A stretch of 64,000 nt of DNA from Flavobacterium odoriferum (lineage in GTDB: Bacteria; Bacteroidota; Bacteroidia; Flavobacteriales; Flavobacteriaceae). Under the pieces are notes generated by a model that did no database searches, had not been told where the DNA came from, and saw only the letters and a program-made list of their open reading frames with translations. Positions 17,343 through 26,100 of the stretch are shown here, in pieces (the stretch's first letter is position 1; each line of letters starts with the position of its first letter). The stretch is from assembly GCF_025499515.1 (NCBI RefSeq), contig NZ_JAMKFA010000001.1, forward strand, positions 62,001-126,000. Direction: 5' to 3'. Position numbers and translations under genes: made by a program.

Positions 17343-18710
17343 ATGAAAAAATTACTTCTTTTTATATTCGCTTTTTCGAGTTTCACTTTTGCTCAAGATA
17401 AATTCACTAAAATGGATAGTTTATTAAACTATTTGTACGAAAACAACAAATTCATGGGTTCATTAACCATTCGCGAAGGTGAAAATGTGGTTTTCAATAA
17501 AGCGTATGGTTTTGCCGATATAGAAAAGAACATCAAAGCCGATCGTTTAACGCGTTATAAAATAGGTTCGATTTCTAAAACTTTCACAGCTGTAATGGTA
17601 ATGCAATTGATTGAAGAGAAAAAATTGACACTTCAAACCAAATTGAATCGTTTTTATCCAAAAATGCCAAATGCTGAAAAGATCTCGATTTATGATTTAT
17701 TACATCATAGAACCGGAATTGTGGATTTTATTAACCAAGATTCAACATTTCATAAAGTAATTGACAAAAAACATTCAAAAGAAGATATTTTAAAAGTAAT
17801 TACAACTTATAAATCGAATTTTGAGCCTGGAAGTAAATATGAATACAGCAATTCAAATTATTTTATTTTAGGTTGTGTTATCGAAAAGTTGACAAAAAAA
17901 TCATACGCTGAAAACCTAGAAAATCGAATTGTAAAAAAAGCTGAGCTAGGAACTTACGAAAGTAAAACTGAAATGACAGCTAAAGGTGCTGTTACTAATA
18001 AAGTGTTCGTTCCAACTACATATTATAAAGAAGAAACAACAAATACGGCAAACAAAGAAAGTTATTCCTATTATTTTGATGGAACCAATTGGGTGAAATC
18101 GTATGAAAATCATAATTCAATAGCATTTTCTTCTGGTGGAATTACTTCAACTCCAGCTGATTTAACGAAGTTTATTTATGCACTTTTCAATGGAAAATTA
18201 GTTAACCCAACTTCTTTAAACCAAATGAAAGAAATTAAAGAAGGTTACGGAAAAGCTTTGATTCAGTTTCCTTTTGGCGAAAGACGCTTTTATGGTCATG
18301 GTGGAAGAATTGAGAATTTCAGTTCGATGTTGGGTTATTATCCAACTGAAAAAATGAGTTTTTCAATAATTTCGAATGGCGATAATTTTGTGCAAAACGA
18401 TATCATCATAGGAATCCTAAGTATTTACTACAAAATGCCGTTTCCATTCCCGCAGTTTATGAAAATGGATAAGGCAGAATTAGCAAAATTTACTGGAACT
18501 TATGCTTCAAAAGAAATTCCTTTAAAAATTTCCGTTTCTGAAAAGAATGGCGAATTATTTGCTCAAGCAACTGGACAAGGTGCATTTCCACTAACATTTA
18601 AAGAAAAAACAACTTTTGTTTTTGCAGCTGCCGGAATTGAAATGGTTTTCGGAGACAACTCTTTTATACTAAATCAGGGCGGAACGAAATTCAACTTTAT
18701 TAAAGAGTAA
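17343..18710 (+). CDS. Beta-lactamase-family serine hydrolase (class C/DD-peptidase fold), exported
   Basis: 455 residues from the ATG at 17343, where a clean signal peptide (MKKLLLFIFAFSSFTFAQ) begins; an open frame reaches further upstream but would bury it. Catalytic motifs: SxxK as GSISKTFTAVM (near residue 76), YxN as YSN (near 172) and HxG as GHGGRIENF (near 320). The C-terminal 90 residues form the lipocalin-like domain often attached to this family. It is not clearly a resistance enzyme; relatives act as esterases or peptidases. Third gene after the sdpR/sdpI-like pair, which hints at envelope stress. It converges on the LacI gene. Confidence 0.88.
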   Translation: MKKLLLFIFAFSSFTFAQDKFTKMDSLLNYLYENNKFMGSLTIREGENVVFNKAYGFADIEKNIKADRLTRYKIGSISKTFTAVMVMQLIEEKKLTLQTKLNRFYPKMPNAEKISIYDLLHHRTGIVDFINQDSTFHKVIDKKHSKEDILKVITTYKSNFEPGSKYEYSNSNYFILGCVIEKLTKKSYAENLENRIVKKAELGTYESKTEMTAKGAVTNKVFVPTTYYKEETTNTANKESYSYYFDGTNWVKSYENHNSIAFSSGGITSTPADLTKFIYALFNGKLVNPTSLNQMKEIKEGYGKALIQFPFGERRFYGHGGRIENFSSMLGYYPTEKMSFSIISNGDNFVQNDIIIGILSIYYKMPFPFPQFMKMDKAELAKFTGTYASKEIPLKISVSEKNGELFAQATGQGAFPLTFKEKTTFVFAAAGIEMVFGDNSFILNQGGTKFNFIKE

Positions 18711-18711
18711 A

Positions 18712-19734
18712 CTACAACTTTCTTGTAGACTCTCTCTGACGCAACTCTGTTTTAATCACAACAGTTTGCGGTTGATAAAACTCGTCTTTAGAATTGAGTT
18801 TATGAATTAACAATTCGGCTGCTTTTGCACCAATTTCTGGCGCGTGTTGACTAACCGTTGACAAACTCGGAGTCAATCGCCTTGACCAAACGCCATCTGC
18901 AAAACCAATAATATTCAATTCTTCTGGAATTTTGATTCCTTGTTTGAGCGCCATTCGCATTGTCATGGTGGAACTGTGTTCGTCTAATGCAAAAACAGCA
19001 TCCATCTTTTTAGATGAAATCAAGTCTTGCAATTTTACATCGAAATCTTCAATAGAAGTTTCTTGAATAATCAGGTTTTCATCAATTGGGACATTTGCAT
19101 CAGTTAAGGCTTTTTTATATCCATCTAATCGTAATTTCCCAACACTTAAATTTTGAATCGTAGAAAGCAAGGCAATTTTTTCACTTCCTAATTTTATCAA
19201 ATGTGAAGTAGCATCATAAGCTGAATCAAAATCATCTACCACTACTTTATCGCAATTGATACCATCGGCTACTCTATCAAACATAACGATAGGTGTTCCG
19301 CTATTCATAATATCTTTAAAATGTTTGTATTCTTTTAAGGATTGCGTTTCTTCAGCAATAGCCACAACAAAACCATCAATAGTTCCATTGTTGAGCATAT
19401 CCATAACTTGTTGCTCTTTATTTAAAGATTCGTTTGAAATTCCGGTAATCACATTATAGCCTTTTACCAAAGCTTCTTTCTCAATACCACTGAAAACTTT
19501 CGCAAAAAATGGATTTAGAATATTAGGAATAATTACACCTATAGTATTAGTACGCTGATTTTTTAAATTCTTAGCAATACTATTCGGTTTATAATTTTGC
19601 AAAGCAGCATACTCTTGAATTTTTATCTTGGTAGCTTCACTGATTTCTGGGCTATCACTTAATGCTTTAGAAACAGTAGATATTGATACGCCAAATTCGA
19701 GGGCTATTTTTTTTAGAGTTGCTTTTGCTTTCAT
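18712..19734 (-). CDS. LacI-family transcriptional regulator
   Basis: 340 residues. The N-terminal helix-turn-helix (ATLKKIALEFGVSISTVSKAL) and hinge helix (NYKPNSIAKNLK) are followed by a periplasmic-binding-like sensor (about 60-330) opening NTIGVIIPNILNPFF. These regulators usually control sugar use, but no catabolic genes are adjacent, so the effector and targets are unknown. It converges on the serine hydrolase gene with one base between. An inverted repeat sits upstream of its own promoter. Confidence 0.93.
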   Translation of the reverse strand: MKAKATLKKIALEFGVSISTVSKALSDSPEISEATKIKIQEYAALQNYKPNSIAKNLKNQRTNTIGVIIPNILNPFFAKVFSGIEKEALVKGYNVITGISNESLNKEQQVMDMLNNGTIDGFVVAIAEETQSLKEYKHFKDIMNSGTPIVMFDRVADGINCDKVVVDDFDSAYDATSHLIKLGSEKIALLSTIQNLSVGKLRLDGYKKALTDANVPIDENLIIQETSIEDFDVKLQDLISSKKMDAVFALDEHSSTMTMRMALKQGIKIPEELNIIGFADGVWSRRLTPSLSTVSQHAPEIGAKAAELLIHKLNSKDEFYQPQTVVIKTELRQRESTRKL

Positions 19735-19755
19735 TTATTATTTCGATTATAAAAA

Positions 19756-19763
19756 CAAATATA
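19756..19763 (-). promoter_or_regulatory. -7 promoter element of the LacI-family gene
   Basis: TATATTTG (minus strand) matches TAnnTTTG, 22 bases before the ATG at 19734. Confidence 0.6.
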
Positions 19764-19771
19764 ATAAAATA

Positions 19772-19796
19772 CCACCATGTTAGGGGATTATGGTGG
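19772..19796 (-). promoter_or_regulatory. Inverted repeat CCACCAT-N11-ATGGTGG
   Basis: Perfect seven-base arms at 19772-19778 and 19790-19796, with eight bases between the right-hand end of the -7 box and the repeat. It is either an operator covering the -33 zone of the LacI gene or the terminator of the GlsB-type gene; there is no strong U-tract, only TATTTTATT. Confidence 0.55.
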
Positions 19797-19814
19797 ATTA
19801 CAGATTAAAAATTG

Positions 19815-20054
19815 TTACTTTTTAATTAAACTAACAATAAACAACAACAACCAAGCGCCACAAGCAGCAATAAGTATTTGCCAAAGCAAGCCTCCGCCAC
19901 CAATTCCCAACTTTCCAGCAAGATAACCGCCAACAAAACCACCTAAAATTCCAGCAATAATGTTACCAATTAATCCAAAACCAGAACCTTTCCATAATTG
20001 ACCAGCTAACCAACCGGATACTGCCCCAATAAGTAAAAAATACAAAAATTCCAT
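19815..20054 (-). CDS. GlsB/YeaQ/YmgE-family stress-response membrane protein
   Basis: 79 residues, almost wholly hydrophobic and glycine-rich, with three membrane segments: FLYFLLIGAVSGWLAGQL, the glycine-rich middle segment containing IIAGILGGFVGGYLAGKLG, and LLWQILIAACGAWLLLFIVSLI. The pattern is the transglycosylase-associated protein family, induced by stress in several bacteria; its molecular role is unknown. It is a single gene, divergent from rplM. No clear promoter was found for it. Confidence 0.9.
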   Translation of the reverse strand: MEFLYFLLIGAVSGWLAGQLWKGSGFGLIGNIIAGILGGFVGGYLAGKLGIGGGGLLWQILIAACGAWLLLFIVSLIKK

Positions 20055-20185
20055 AGTTAATAATTTTAAAGTTATTTTTAAAAGTAAGAAAACTATTTGA
20101 AATTTAACACTTTATACCTAAAAAACATATTAACAATAATTTTTACAACCCTAATTTGACAATAAAAATATTTTTTAGTTGGCTA

Positions 20186-20216
20186 TTTGTAATTCTAATA
20201 AATAATTGTACTTTTG
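20186..20216 (+). promoter_or_regulatory. Promoter of rplM-rpsI
   Basis: TTTG (20186-20189), 19-base spacer, TACTTTTG (20209-20216), then CACTC. It is a textbook Bacteroidota promoter. The leader is about 40 bases and has a small TCCC-TTTATT-GGGA hairpin (20221-20234 region) that could serve in ribosomal-protein control. Confidence 0.88.
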
Positions 20217-20261
20217 CACTCCCTTTATTGGGAATGGAATGTTTAATTTAAATTAATTATT

Positions 20262-20717
20262 GTGAACACATTAAGCTACAAAACAGTATCAGCCAACAAA
20301 GCAACTGCAGACAAGCAGTGGATTGTTGTGGACGCTGAAGGGCATAACTTAGGTCGTTTATCTACAAAAGTAGCAATGCTTTTAAGAGGTAAATACAAGC
20401 CAAGTTATACACCGCACGTTGATTGTGGGGATAACGTAATTGTTATCAACGCAGAAAAAATCAACCTTACTGGTAACAAGTTAGATGACAAAACGTACAT
20501 CAGACACACAGGTTACCCAGGAGGTCAAAGAACTTTAACTGCTAAAGTAATGCAACAGAAAAATCCTGCATTATTAGTAGAAAAAGCTATCAAAGGAATG
20601 TTACCTAAAAACAAATTAGGTGCTGAATTATTCCGTAATTTAAATGTATATGTAGGTTCTGAGCACAAACATGCTGCTCAAACACCTAAAACCGTTAACC
20701 TAAACGATCTTAAGTAA
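20262..20717 (+). CDS. rplM: 50S ribosomal protein L13 (uL13)
   Basis: 151 residues. Starts with GTG at 20262; no in-frame ATG fits, and the product begins MNTLSYKTVSANKATADKQW as in Bacteroidota L13. Conserved GRLSTKVAMLLRGKYKPSYTPHVDCGDNV and AIKGMLPKNKLG motifs are present. L13 is an early assembly protein of the 50S subunit. Its TAATG stop-start overlap with rpsI indicates translational coupling. The non-ATG start may keep initiation sensitive to leader structure (inference). Confidence 0.98.
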   Translation: MNTLSYKTVSANKATADKQWIVVDAEGHNLGRLSTKVAMLLRGKYKPSYTPHVDCGDNVIVINAEKINLTGNKLDDKTYIRHTGYPGGQRTLTAKVMQQKNPALLVEKAIKGMLPKNKLGAELFRNLNVYVGSEHKHAAQTPKTVNLNDLK

Positions 20718-21103
20718 TGGGAGTTATTCACAAAATCGGTAGAAGAAAATGCGCTGTTGCACGTGTTTATGTTTCAGAAGGAACAGGAAAAATCACTGTA
20801 AACAAAAGAGAATTCACTAACTACTTCCCAACTGCAACTTTACAGTACAAAGTTATGCAACCAATGTCTATGACAGAAAATGCATCAAACTTTGACGTTA
20901 AAGTAAACGTATATGGTGGTGGTTCAACAGGACAAGCAGAAGCTGTGAGAATGGCTATTGCTAGAGCAATGTGTGAAGTTGAGGCTGAAAACAGAGCTAT
21001 CCTTAAACCAGAAGGATTATTAACAAGAGATCCTAGAATGGTTGAACGTAAAAAATTCGGTCAGAAAAAAGCACGTAAGAGATTCCAATTCTCGAAACGT
21101 TAA
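20717..21103 (+). CDS. rpsI: 30S ribosomal protein S9 (uS9)
   Basis: 128 residues. Begins GVIHKIGRRKCAVARVYV and ends with the basic tail KKARKRFQFSKR that reaches the P-site tRNA. The GGGSTGQAEAVRMAIARA motif is intact. It starts in the TAATG overlap with rplM, so the pair is translationally coupled; a short hairpin with T-run follows the stop. Confidence 0.98.
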   Translation: MGVIHKIGRRKCAVARVYVSEGTGKITVNKREFTNYFPTATLQYKVMQPMSMTENASNFDVKVNVYGGGSTGQAEAVRMAIARAMCEVEAENRAILKPEGLLTRDPRMVERKKFGQKKARKRFQFSKR

Positions 21104-21131
21104 TATTCGATATTTATCAGAATATTTTTTC
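21102..21131 (+). terminator. Probable terminator of rplM-rpsI
   Basis: AATATTC (21102-21108) pairs with GAATATT (21120-21126), followed by T4. The stem is AT-rich and weak, so some read-through into rpsB is possible. Confidence 0.55.
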
Positions 21132-21202
21132 AGATACATTTTTACAATTAAAATTGAATTAAAAACAAAGTTGTCGATATTCCTTGTAAAAAGGGAATTA
21201 GT

Positions 21203-21254
21203 TTAGCATCTAAATTTTCAAGACCAACGCAAGTGACTACTTGAAAATTGCTAA
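21203..21254 (+). promoter_or_regulatory. Structured leader of rpsB-tsf (candidate S2-binding element)
   Basis: AATTTTCAAG (21213-21222) pairs perfectly with CTTGAAAATT (21240-21249); after a five-base bulge TTAGC (21203-21207) pairs with GCTAA (21250-21254). This gives a 15-bp stem capped by a 17-base loop reading ACCAACGCAAGTGACTA, 24 bases before the rpsB start. S2 represses rpsB-tsf through the leader in E. coli; the same function here is an inference. Confidence 0.68.
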
Positions 21255-21278
21255 TCACGGAACGTAAACTATTACACA

Positions 21279-22040
21279 ATGGCAAACAAAATTGACGTTA
21301 AAGAGTTATTAGAAGCAGGTGTACATTTCGGACACATGACTCGTAAATGGGATCCAAACATGGCTCCTTACATTTATATGGAGCGTAATGGTATTCATAT
21401 CATTAACTTATATAAAACTGCAGCTAAAATTGAAGAAGCTAACGAAGCTTTGAAAAAAATTGCTGCATCTGGTAGAAAAGTATTATTCGTTGCTACCAAA
21501 AAACAAGCGAAAGATATCGTTGCTGAAAAAGCAGCAGCTTGTAACATGCCTTACATCACTGAAAGATGGCCTGGTGGTATGTTAACTAACTTCGTAACTA
21601 TCCGTAAAGCTGTTAAGAAAATGGCTTCTATTGATAGAATGAAGAAAGACGGTACTTTCATGACTTTATCTAAAAAAGAAAGATTGCAAGTAGATCGTTT
21701 ACGTGCAAAATTAGAGAAAAACTTAGGTTCTATTGCTGACATGTCTAGACTTCCAGCAGCTCTTTTTGTAGTAGACGTTAAAGCTGAGCATATCGCGATT
21801 AAAGAAGCTCAAAAATTAAACATTCCAGTTTTCGCAATGGTTGATACGAATTCGGATCCACGTCCAATTGATTTCGTTATCCCTGCAAATGACGATGCTT
21901 CTAAATCAATCGATAAAATTTTATCTTTAGTATCTGCTGCATTAGTAGAAGGTCTTTCTGATAGAAAAGTTGAAAAAGATGAATTACCAGCTAAAGAAGT
22001 AGAAGCTACTGAAGCTCCTGCTACTGAAACTGAAGCATAA
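21279..22040 (+). CDS. rpsB: 30S ribosomal protein S2 (uS2)
   Basis: 253 residues. Opens with VKELLEAGVHFGHMTRKWDPNMAPYIYMERNGIHIINLYKT and contains ITERWPGGMLTNF and FAMVDTNSDP, all S2 landmarks. The C-terminal tail is a low-complexity Glu/Ala/Thr stretch. S2 joins the 30S subunit late and is needed with S1 for mRNA binding. Pairs with tsf, 136 bases downstream, as in most bacteria. Its leader holds a strong stem (21203-21254). Confidence 0.98.
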   Translation: MANKIDVKELLEAGVHFGHMTRKWDPNMAPYIYMERNGIHIINLYKTAAKIEEANEALKKIAASGRKVLFVATKKQAKDIVAEKAAACNMPYITERWPGGMLTNFVTIRKAVKKMASIDRMKKDGTFMTLSKKERLQVDRLRAKLEKNLGSIADMSRLPAALFVVDVKAEHIAIKEAQKLNIPVFAMVDTNSDPRPIDFVIPANDDASKSIDKILSLVSAALVEGLSDRKVEKDELPAKEVEATEAPATETEA

Positions 22041-22047
22041 ATCAATT

Positions 22048-22145
22048 AATTCCAAGAATTAAATTCCAAATTCCAAACTTGTTGTAACTTTTAGTTAGCA
22101 ATTTAGTAAAATTGGAATTTGGGATTTAGTAATTGGAATTTTTAC
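22048..22145. repeat. Heptamer array C with inverted partner (rpsB-tsf spacer)
   Basis: Left part in register: AATTCCA, AGAATTA, AATTCCA, AATTCCA, AACTTGT (22048-22082). Right part: ATTGGAA, TTTGGGA, TTTAGTA, ATTGGAA, TTTTTAC (22111-22145). The two parts are nearly reverse complements and can fold into a long hairpin inside the rpsB-tsf transcript. Confidence 0.82.
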
Positions 22146-22176
22146 TTTTATAAACAACAAATAAAAAACATACAAA

Positions 22177-22998
22177 ATGGCAAATATTACTGCTGCAGAC
22201 GTAAATAAATTAAGAACTATCACTGGTGCTGGAATGATGGATTGTAAAAAAGCATTAGTGGAAGCAGAAGGAGATTTCGATTTAGCTATCGAAAACTTAA
22301 GAAAAAAAGGTCAAAAAGTAGCTGCTAACCGTTCTGATAGAGAATCTACTGAAGGTGCTGCTATTGCTGTTATCAATGCTGACAAAACAGCTGGTGTAGC
22401 AATTACATTAAACTGTGAAACTGACTTCGTAGGTAAAAACGAATCTTTCGTAAAATTAGCTACAGATTTAGCTAACCAAGCATTAAACTATGCTACTAAA
22501 GAAGAATTATTAGCTTCTGATTTCGGTGGAATCACTGTTGCTGAGAAATTAATCGAGCAAACTGGAGTTATTGGAGAAAAAATCGAAATCGGTGCTTTTG
22601 AAAGATTAGAAGGCGCTTTTGTTGGATCGTATATCCACGCTGGTAAAATTGCTACTTTAGTAGCTTTATCTGCTAATGTTGCTGGTGCTGACGAAGCTGC
22701 TAAAAACGTTGCAATGCAAGCTGCTGCAATGAACCCAATTGCTTTAAACGAAGCTGGTGTTGATGCTGCAATCATTGAAAAAGAAATCGAAATTGCTAAA
22801 GAGCAATTAAGAGCTGAAGGTAAACCAGAAGCAATGTTAGATAACATTTCTAAAGGTAAAATTCAACGTTTTTACAAAGACAATACTTTAGTAAACCAAG
22901 ATTACATTAAAGATGGTTCTATGAGCGTTGCTGCTTACATCAAATCTGTTGATGCTAACTTAATAGTTACTGGATTTAGCAGAGTTGCTTTAGGATAA
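22177..22998 (+). CDS. tsf: Translation elongation factor Ts
   Basis: 273 residues. EF-Ts is the nucleotide exchange factor for EF-Tu. The UBA-like N-terminus reads ADVNKLRTITGAGMMDCKKAL, followed by LRKKGQKVAANRSDRESTEG and the TDFVGKN exchange motif; two dimerisation subdomains and the C-terminal helix follow. It belongs to the rpsB-tsf unit and ends at a strong terminator (23021-23057). Confidence 0.98.
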   Translation: MANITAADVNKLRTITGAGMMDCKKALVEAEGDFDLAIENLRKKGQKVAANRSDRESTEGAAIAVINADKTAGVAITLNCETDFVGKNESFVKLATDLANQALNYATKEELLASDFGGITVAEKLIEQTGVIGEKIEIGAFERLEGAFVGSYIHAGKIATLVALSANVAGADEAAKNVAMQAAAMNPIALNEAGVDAAIIEKEIEIAKEQLRAEGKPEAMLDNISKGKIQRFYKDNTLVNQDYIKDGSMSVAAYIKSVDANLIVTGFSRVALG

Positions 22999-23020
22999 TT
23001 CTTTATAAAACACATACTTA

Positions 23021-23057
23021 AAACCTTAATTCTTTAACAGGAATTAAGGTTTTTTTA
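23021..23057 (+). terminator. Terminator of rpsB-tsf
   Basis: AAACCTTAATTC (23021-23032) pairs with GAATTAAGGTTT (23041-23052), followed by a T run. Confidence 0.93.
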
Positions 23058-23071
23058 TTTCCAAAAAAATG

Positions 23072-23079
23072 TATATTTG
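23072..23079 (+). promoter_or_regulatory. -7 promoter element of the TraB-family gene
   Basis: TATATTTG matches TAnnTTTG. It lies inside the first codons of the longest open frame (ATG at 23069), which argues that the real start is downstream at 23105. Confidence 0.6.
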
Positions 23080-23104
23080 GGGTAAACGAATAAAAGTTAT
23101 CTCC

Positions 23105-26100
23105 TTGAAAAAATATTTCTTCCTTTTGGTGCTGTGTGGCACATCATTACTTTTTGCTCAAGAAAAAAAATACCAAAGTTTACTGTGGGAAATTAGCGGT
23201 AATGGCTTGCAAAAAAAATCATATGTATATGGTTCAATGCATGTGAGCGATAAAATTTCGTATCATTTATCTGATGCTTTTTTTACACATTTACAAAAAG
23301 CAGACATCGTAGCAAATGAAAGCGAACCAAGAACTTGGACATCACTTTTTGACATGTTCAGTTTTTATTATCAGTATGCAAATAACGGTTCGTTTTACAC
23401 CAACTTCTACATTAATCCGTTAGAAAAAGAAGATTTATATGCACTTTTTAGAAGTAGTAATTATAATTTAGTAAGCTTACTTACCCGAACAAATGAAAAC
23501 AATAAAGAATACCAAGAAGAAACGTATTTGGACATGTTTATTTATAGAACCGGAAGAAAATTTAACAAAAAAACAGTCGGTTTAGAAGATGTAAAAACAT
23601 CAACCATAAACATCATGAAAGCGCAGGCTAACATGGACCAAAAAGAAGTTGACAAAAACCGTCAAGCCATTTTAAAAATATTAAAAAACAAATCATACAA
23701 TGACGCTTTGACCGATTTTTATCGTGAAAAAGATTTAGATATGATCGATTCTTTAACGATTTTGAGTTCGCCTCAAAGTTATCTAAAAGCCATGCTTTTT
23801 GACCGAAATATAGAAATGGTTAAAAACATGGATTCAATCATGAAAACAGGAAGTTTGTTTAGTGCAATTGGTGCAGCGCATCTTCCAGGTGATAAAGGCG
23901 TTATTGAATTACTTCGCAAAAAAGGATATACCGTAAAACCTATTTTTGATGCTTATACAGAAAAAGGAAAATCTGCCAAAAAACAAATCGAAGAATATTT
24001 CATAAAACCAGAATTAACAACAAAAACAACTGCAGATGGTGTAATTTCGTTACCTCTTTTTGAAATAGTTTTAGAAAACGGAGAAGATTTAGAATCACCA
24101 GATTTAGCAAATGGCGGTTTTATCAATGTAAAACGTAATCTACTGAAAGACTTTTTAAACAAAAACAACAAACCTTTTAATCCGAAAACGCTTGATAGTT
24201 TATTTTATGAAAATATTCCGGGTGAAATTTTAGAGAAAAAAGCCTATCAAGAAAAAAATTATTGGGTTTACGATATTAAAAACAAAACCAAAACAGGCAA
24301 CGCACAACGTTATAGATATTACATTACTCCACTAGAAATTATTACCGTAATTATGGGTGGTGAAGGCGATTATGTTAGAAAATTTGAAGACGAAATTTTT
24401 CCAAAAATTGTTCTAAAAGACAGCAAAGAAAACTGGGAAACAATCTTACCAAGAAAAGGCAATTTTGAGATTCAATTTCCAAGTTATTATGCATACAAGG
24501 GAAATAAAGCCAATGAAAAAGACAATGCAGATATGTCTATTTTTGGGTTAGATAATTCTCAAAAAGCACACTATTTTTTAATTGAAAAAACGCTGCAAGA
24601 AGTAGATAATCTAGAAAATTCTGAATTTGAATTAAAACGTATTCATAAAGAATTTTACAACCAACACGACATTGATTCAACCAATACAAGTTTTGATAAA
24701 AAACGTTTTGTTTTTACTTCCGAATCAAAATTTGAAGACAAGGAAATTGCTTTACAATCCATTTTAAAAGGAAACAAATACTATTTATTAGGCACAATTA
24801 ATGCATCAAAAGATAATTCAAAAAAATTCTTTGATTCGTTTAAATTGAAACCTTCAATTAGTACTGAAAAATATAGAACTTTTGTAGATTCGGTTACCAA
24901 TTTAAGCATTGAAATTCCAGAAAAACAAAACGAACATTTAGATTTTGTAGTTGATAAAGATTATTCTGTAGGTTTAAAAAAGAAAAATCATTTTGTTTCA
25001 AAATCAAAAAATTATCAATTTTTAGGCAGTAACGGTTCATTTATAGAATTGGCTTACTACAAATACCACAAATATGAATCTGAAAAAAGCATAGATTCAA
25101 TCTGGAAAAATTACCGCGCAAGAATTACAAAAAAAGAAAAATCAACCGATGTCGTTGATGAAGAATTACCAGAAGAAGTAATTGAAGTAGTTGATATACC
25201 AACAAATGAAATCGAAAATGAATTTGATGAATATCACCTTACCGATTGGCAAACTATTTTATTTGGAACTAAAAAAGACAATGAATTAGCTATTATTTCA
25301 GAAAAAATATCAGTTGACAAAGCTACCAATTCGCATATTTTTGAAGCTTTAGTTTCTAAACCGAATTCTAACCAAGCAACAAAACACAAATTAGTGTTTA
25401 ACAATGGAAAAGTTTACGAACTGAAAACATTGGTAGACAAAAACTATAAAAACGAAGATGCTTTTGTTGAAAAAACGTTCAATTCATTACAAGTTACTTC
25501 TGAAAATGGGGAAAATGTTTTTGAAAATAAAGTCGATATTTTTTTAAACGATGTAAGAAGCAAACACGACAGCATTCGTTATTCTGCACTAAAATCTATT
25601 CATTATTTAAAATTGGAAGAGAAAGATTTACCAAAGATAAAAACCTTCTTAAACACCTTTAAATTCAATGAAGATGAAACTGAAATTCTAGGCGAATTGT
25701 ATGAAAAAATTGGTCGAATAAAATCAGAAAATACCATTGACTATTTAGAAAAAATCTACAAAAAAGAAAATGTAAATACGGTAATTCAGTTTGCTGTTTT
25801 AAGAGCTTTATCTTCTCAAAAAACTAAAGAAGGTTATCTAAAAATTAAAGAATTGTTGGAATATGATTTGCCAATTTCTGATAATGAATATGAAATTTCA
25901 GGCTTGTTTGAATATTTTGAAGAGGATTTAGAAAACAGTCAAGTGCTTTTTCCTGAAATTTTCCAATATTACAGCATTAAAGAATATCATGAACCAATTG
26001 TGAGTTTTACATACAAATTAGTTCAAGCAAATTTAGGTAATTCGAAAAAATTAAAGTCATACAAAAAAATGATTTTAACCAATGCTAAATTAGAATTCAA

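Noticed and set aside
17343..18710. Acquired beta-lactamase
   Set aside because: The class C-like motifs are shared by many esterases and peptidases; the extra C-terminal domain and the sdp-like operon speak against a resistance gene.
18712..18728. CTACAA-CTTTC-TTGTAG hairpin between the serine hydrolase and LacI genes as a terminator
   Set aside because: Six-base stem with no T-run and overlapping the LacI stop codon; too weak to call.
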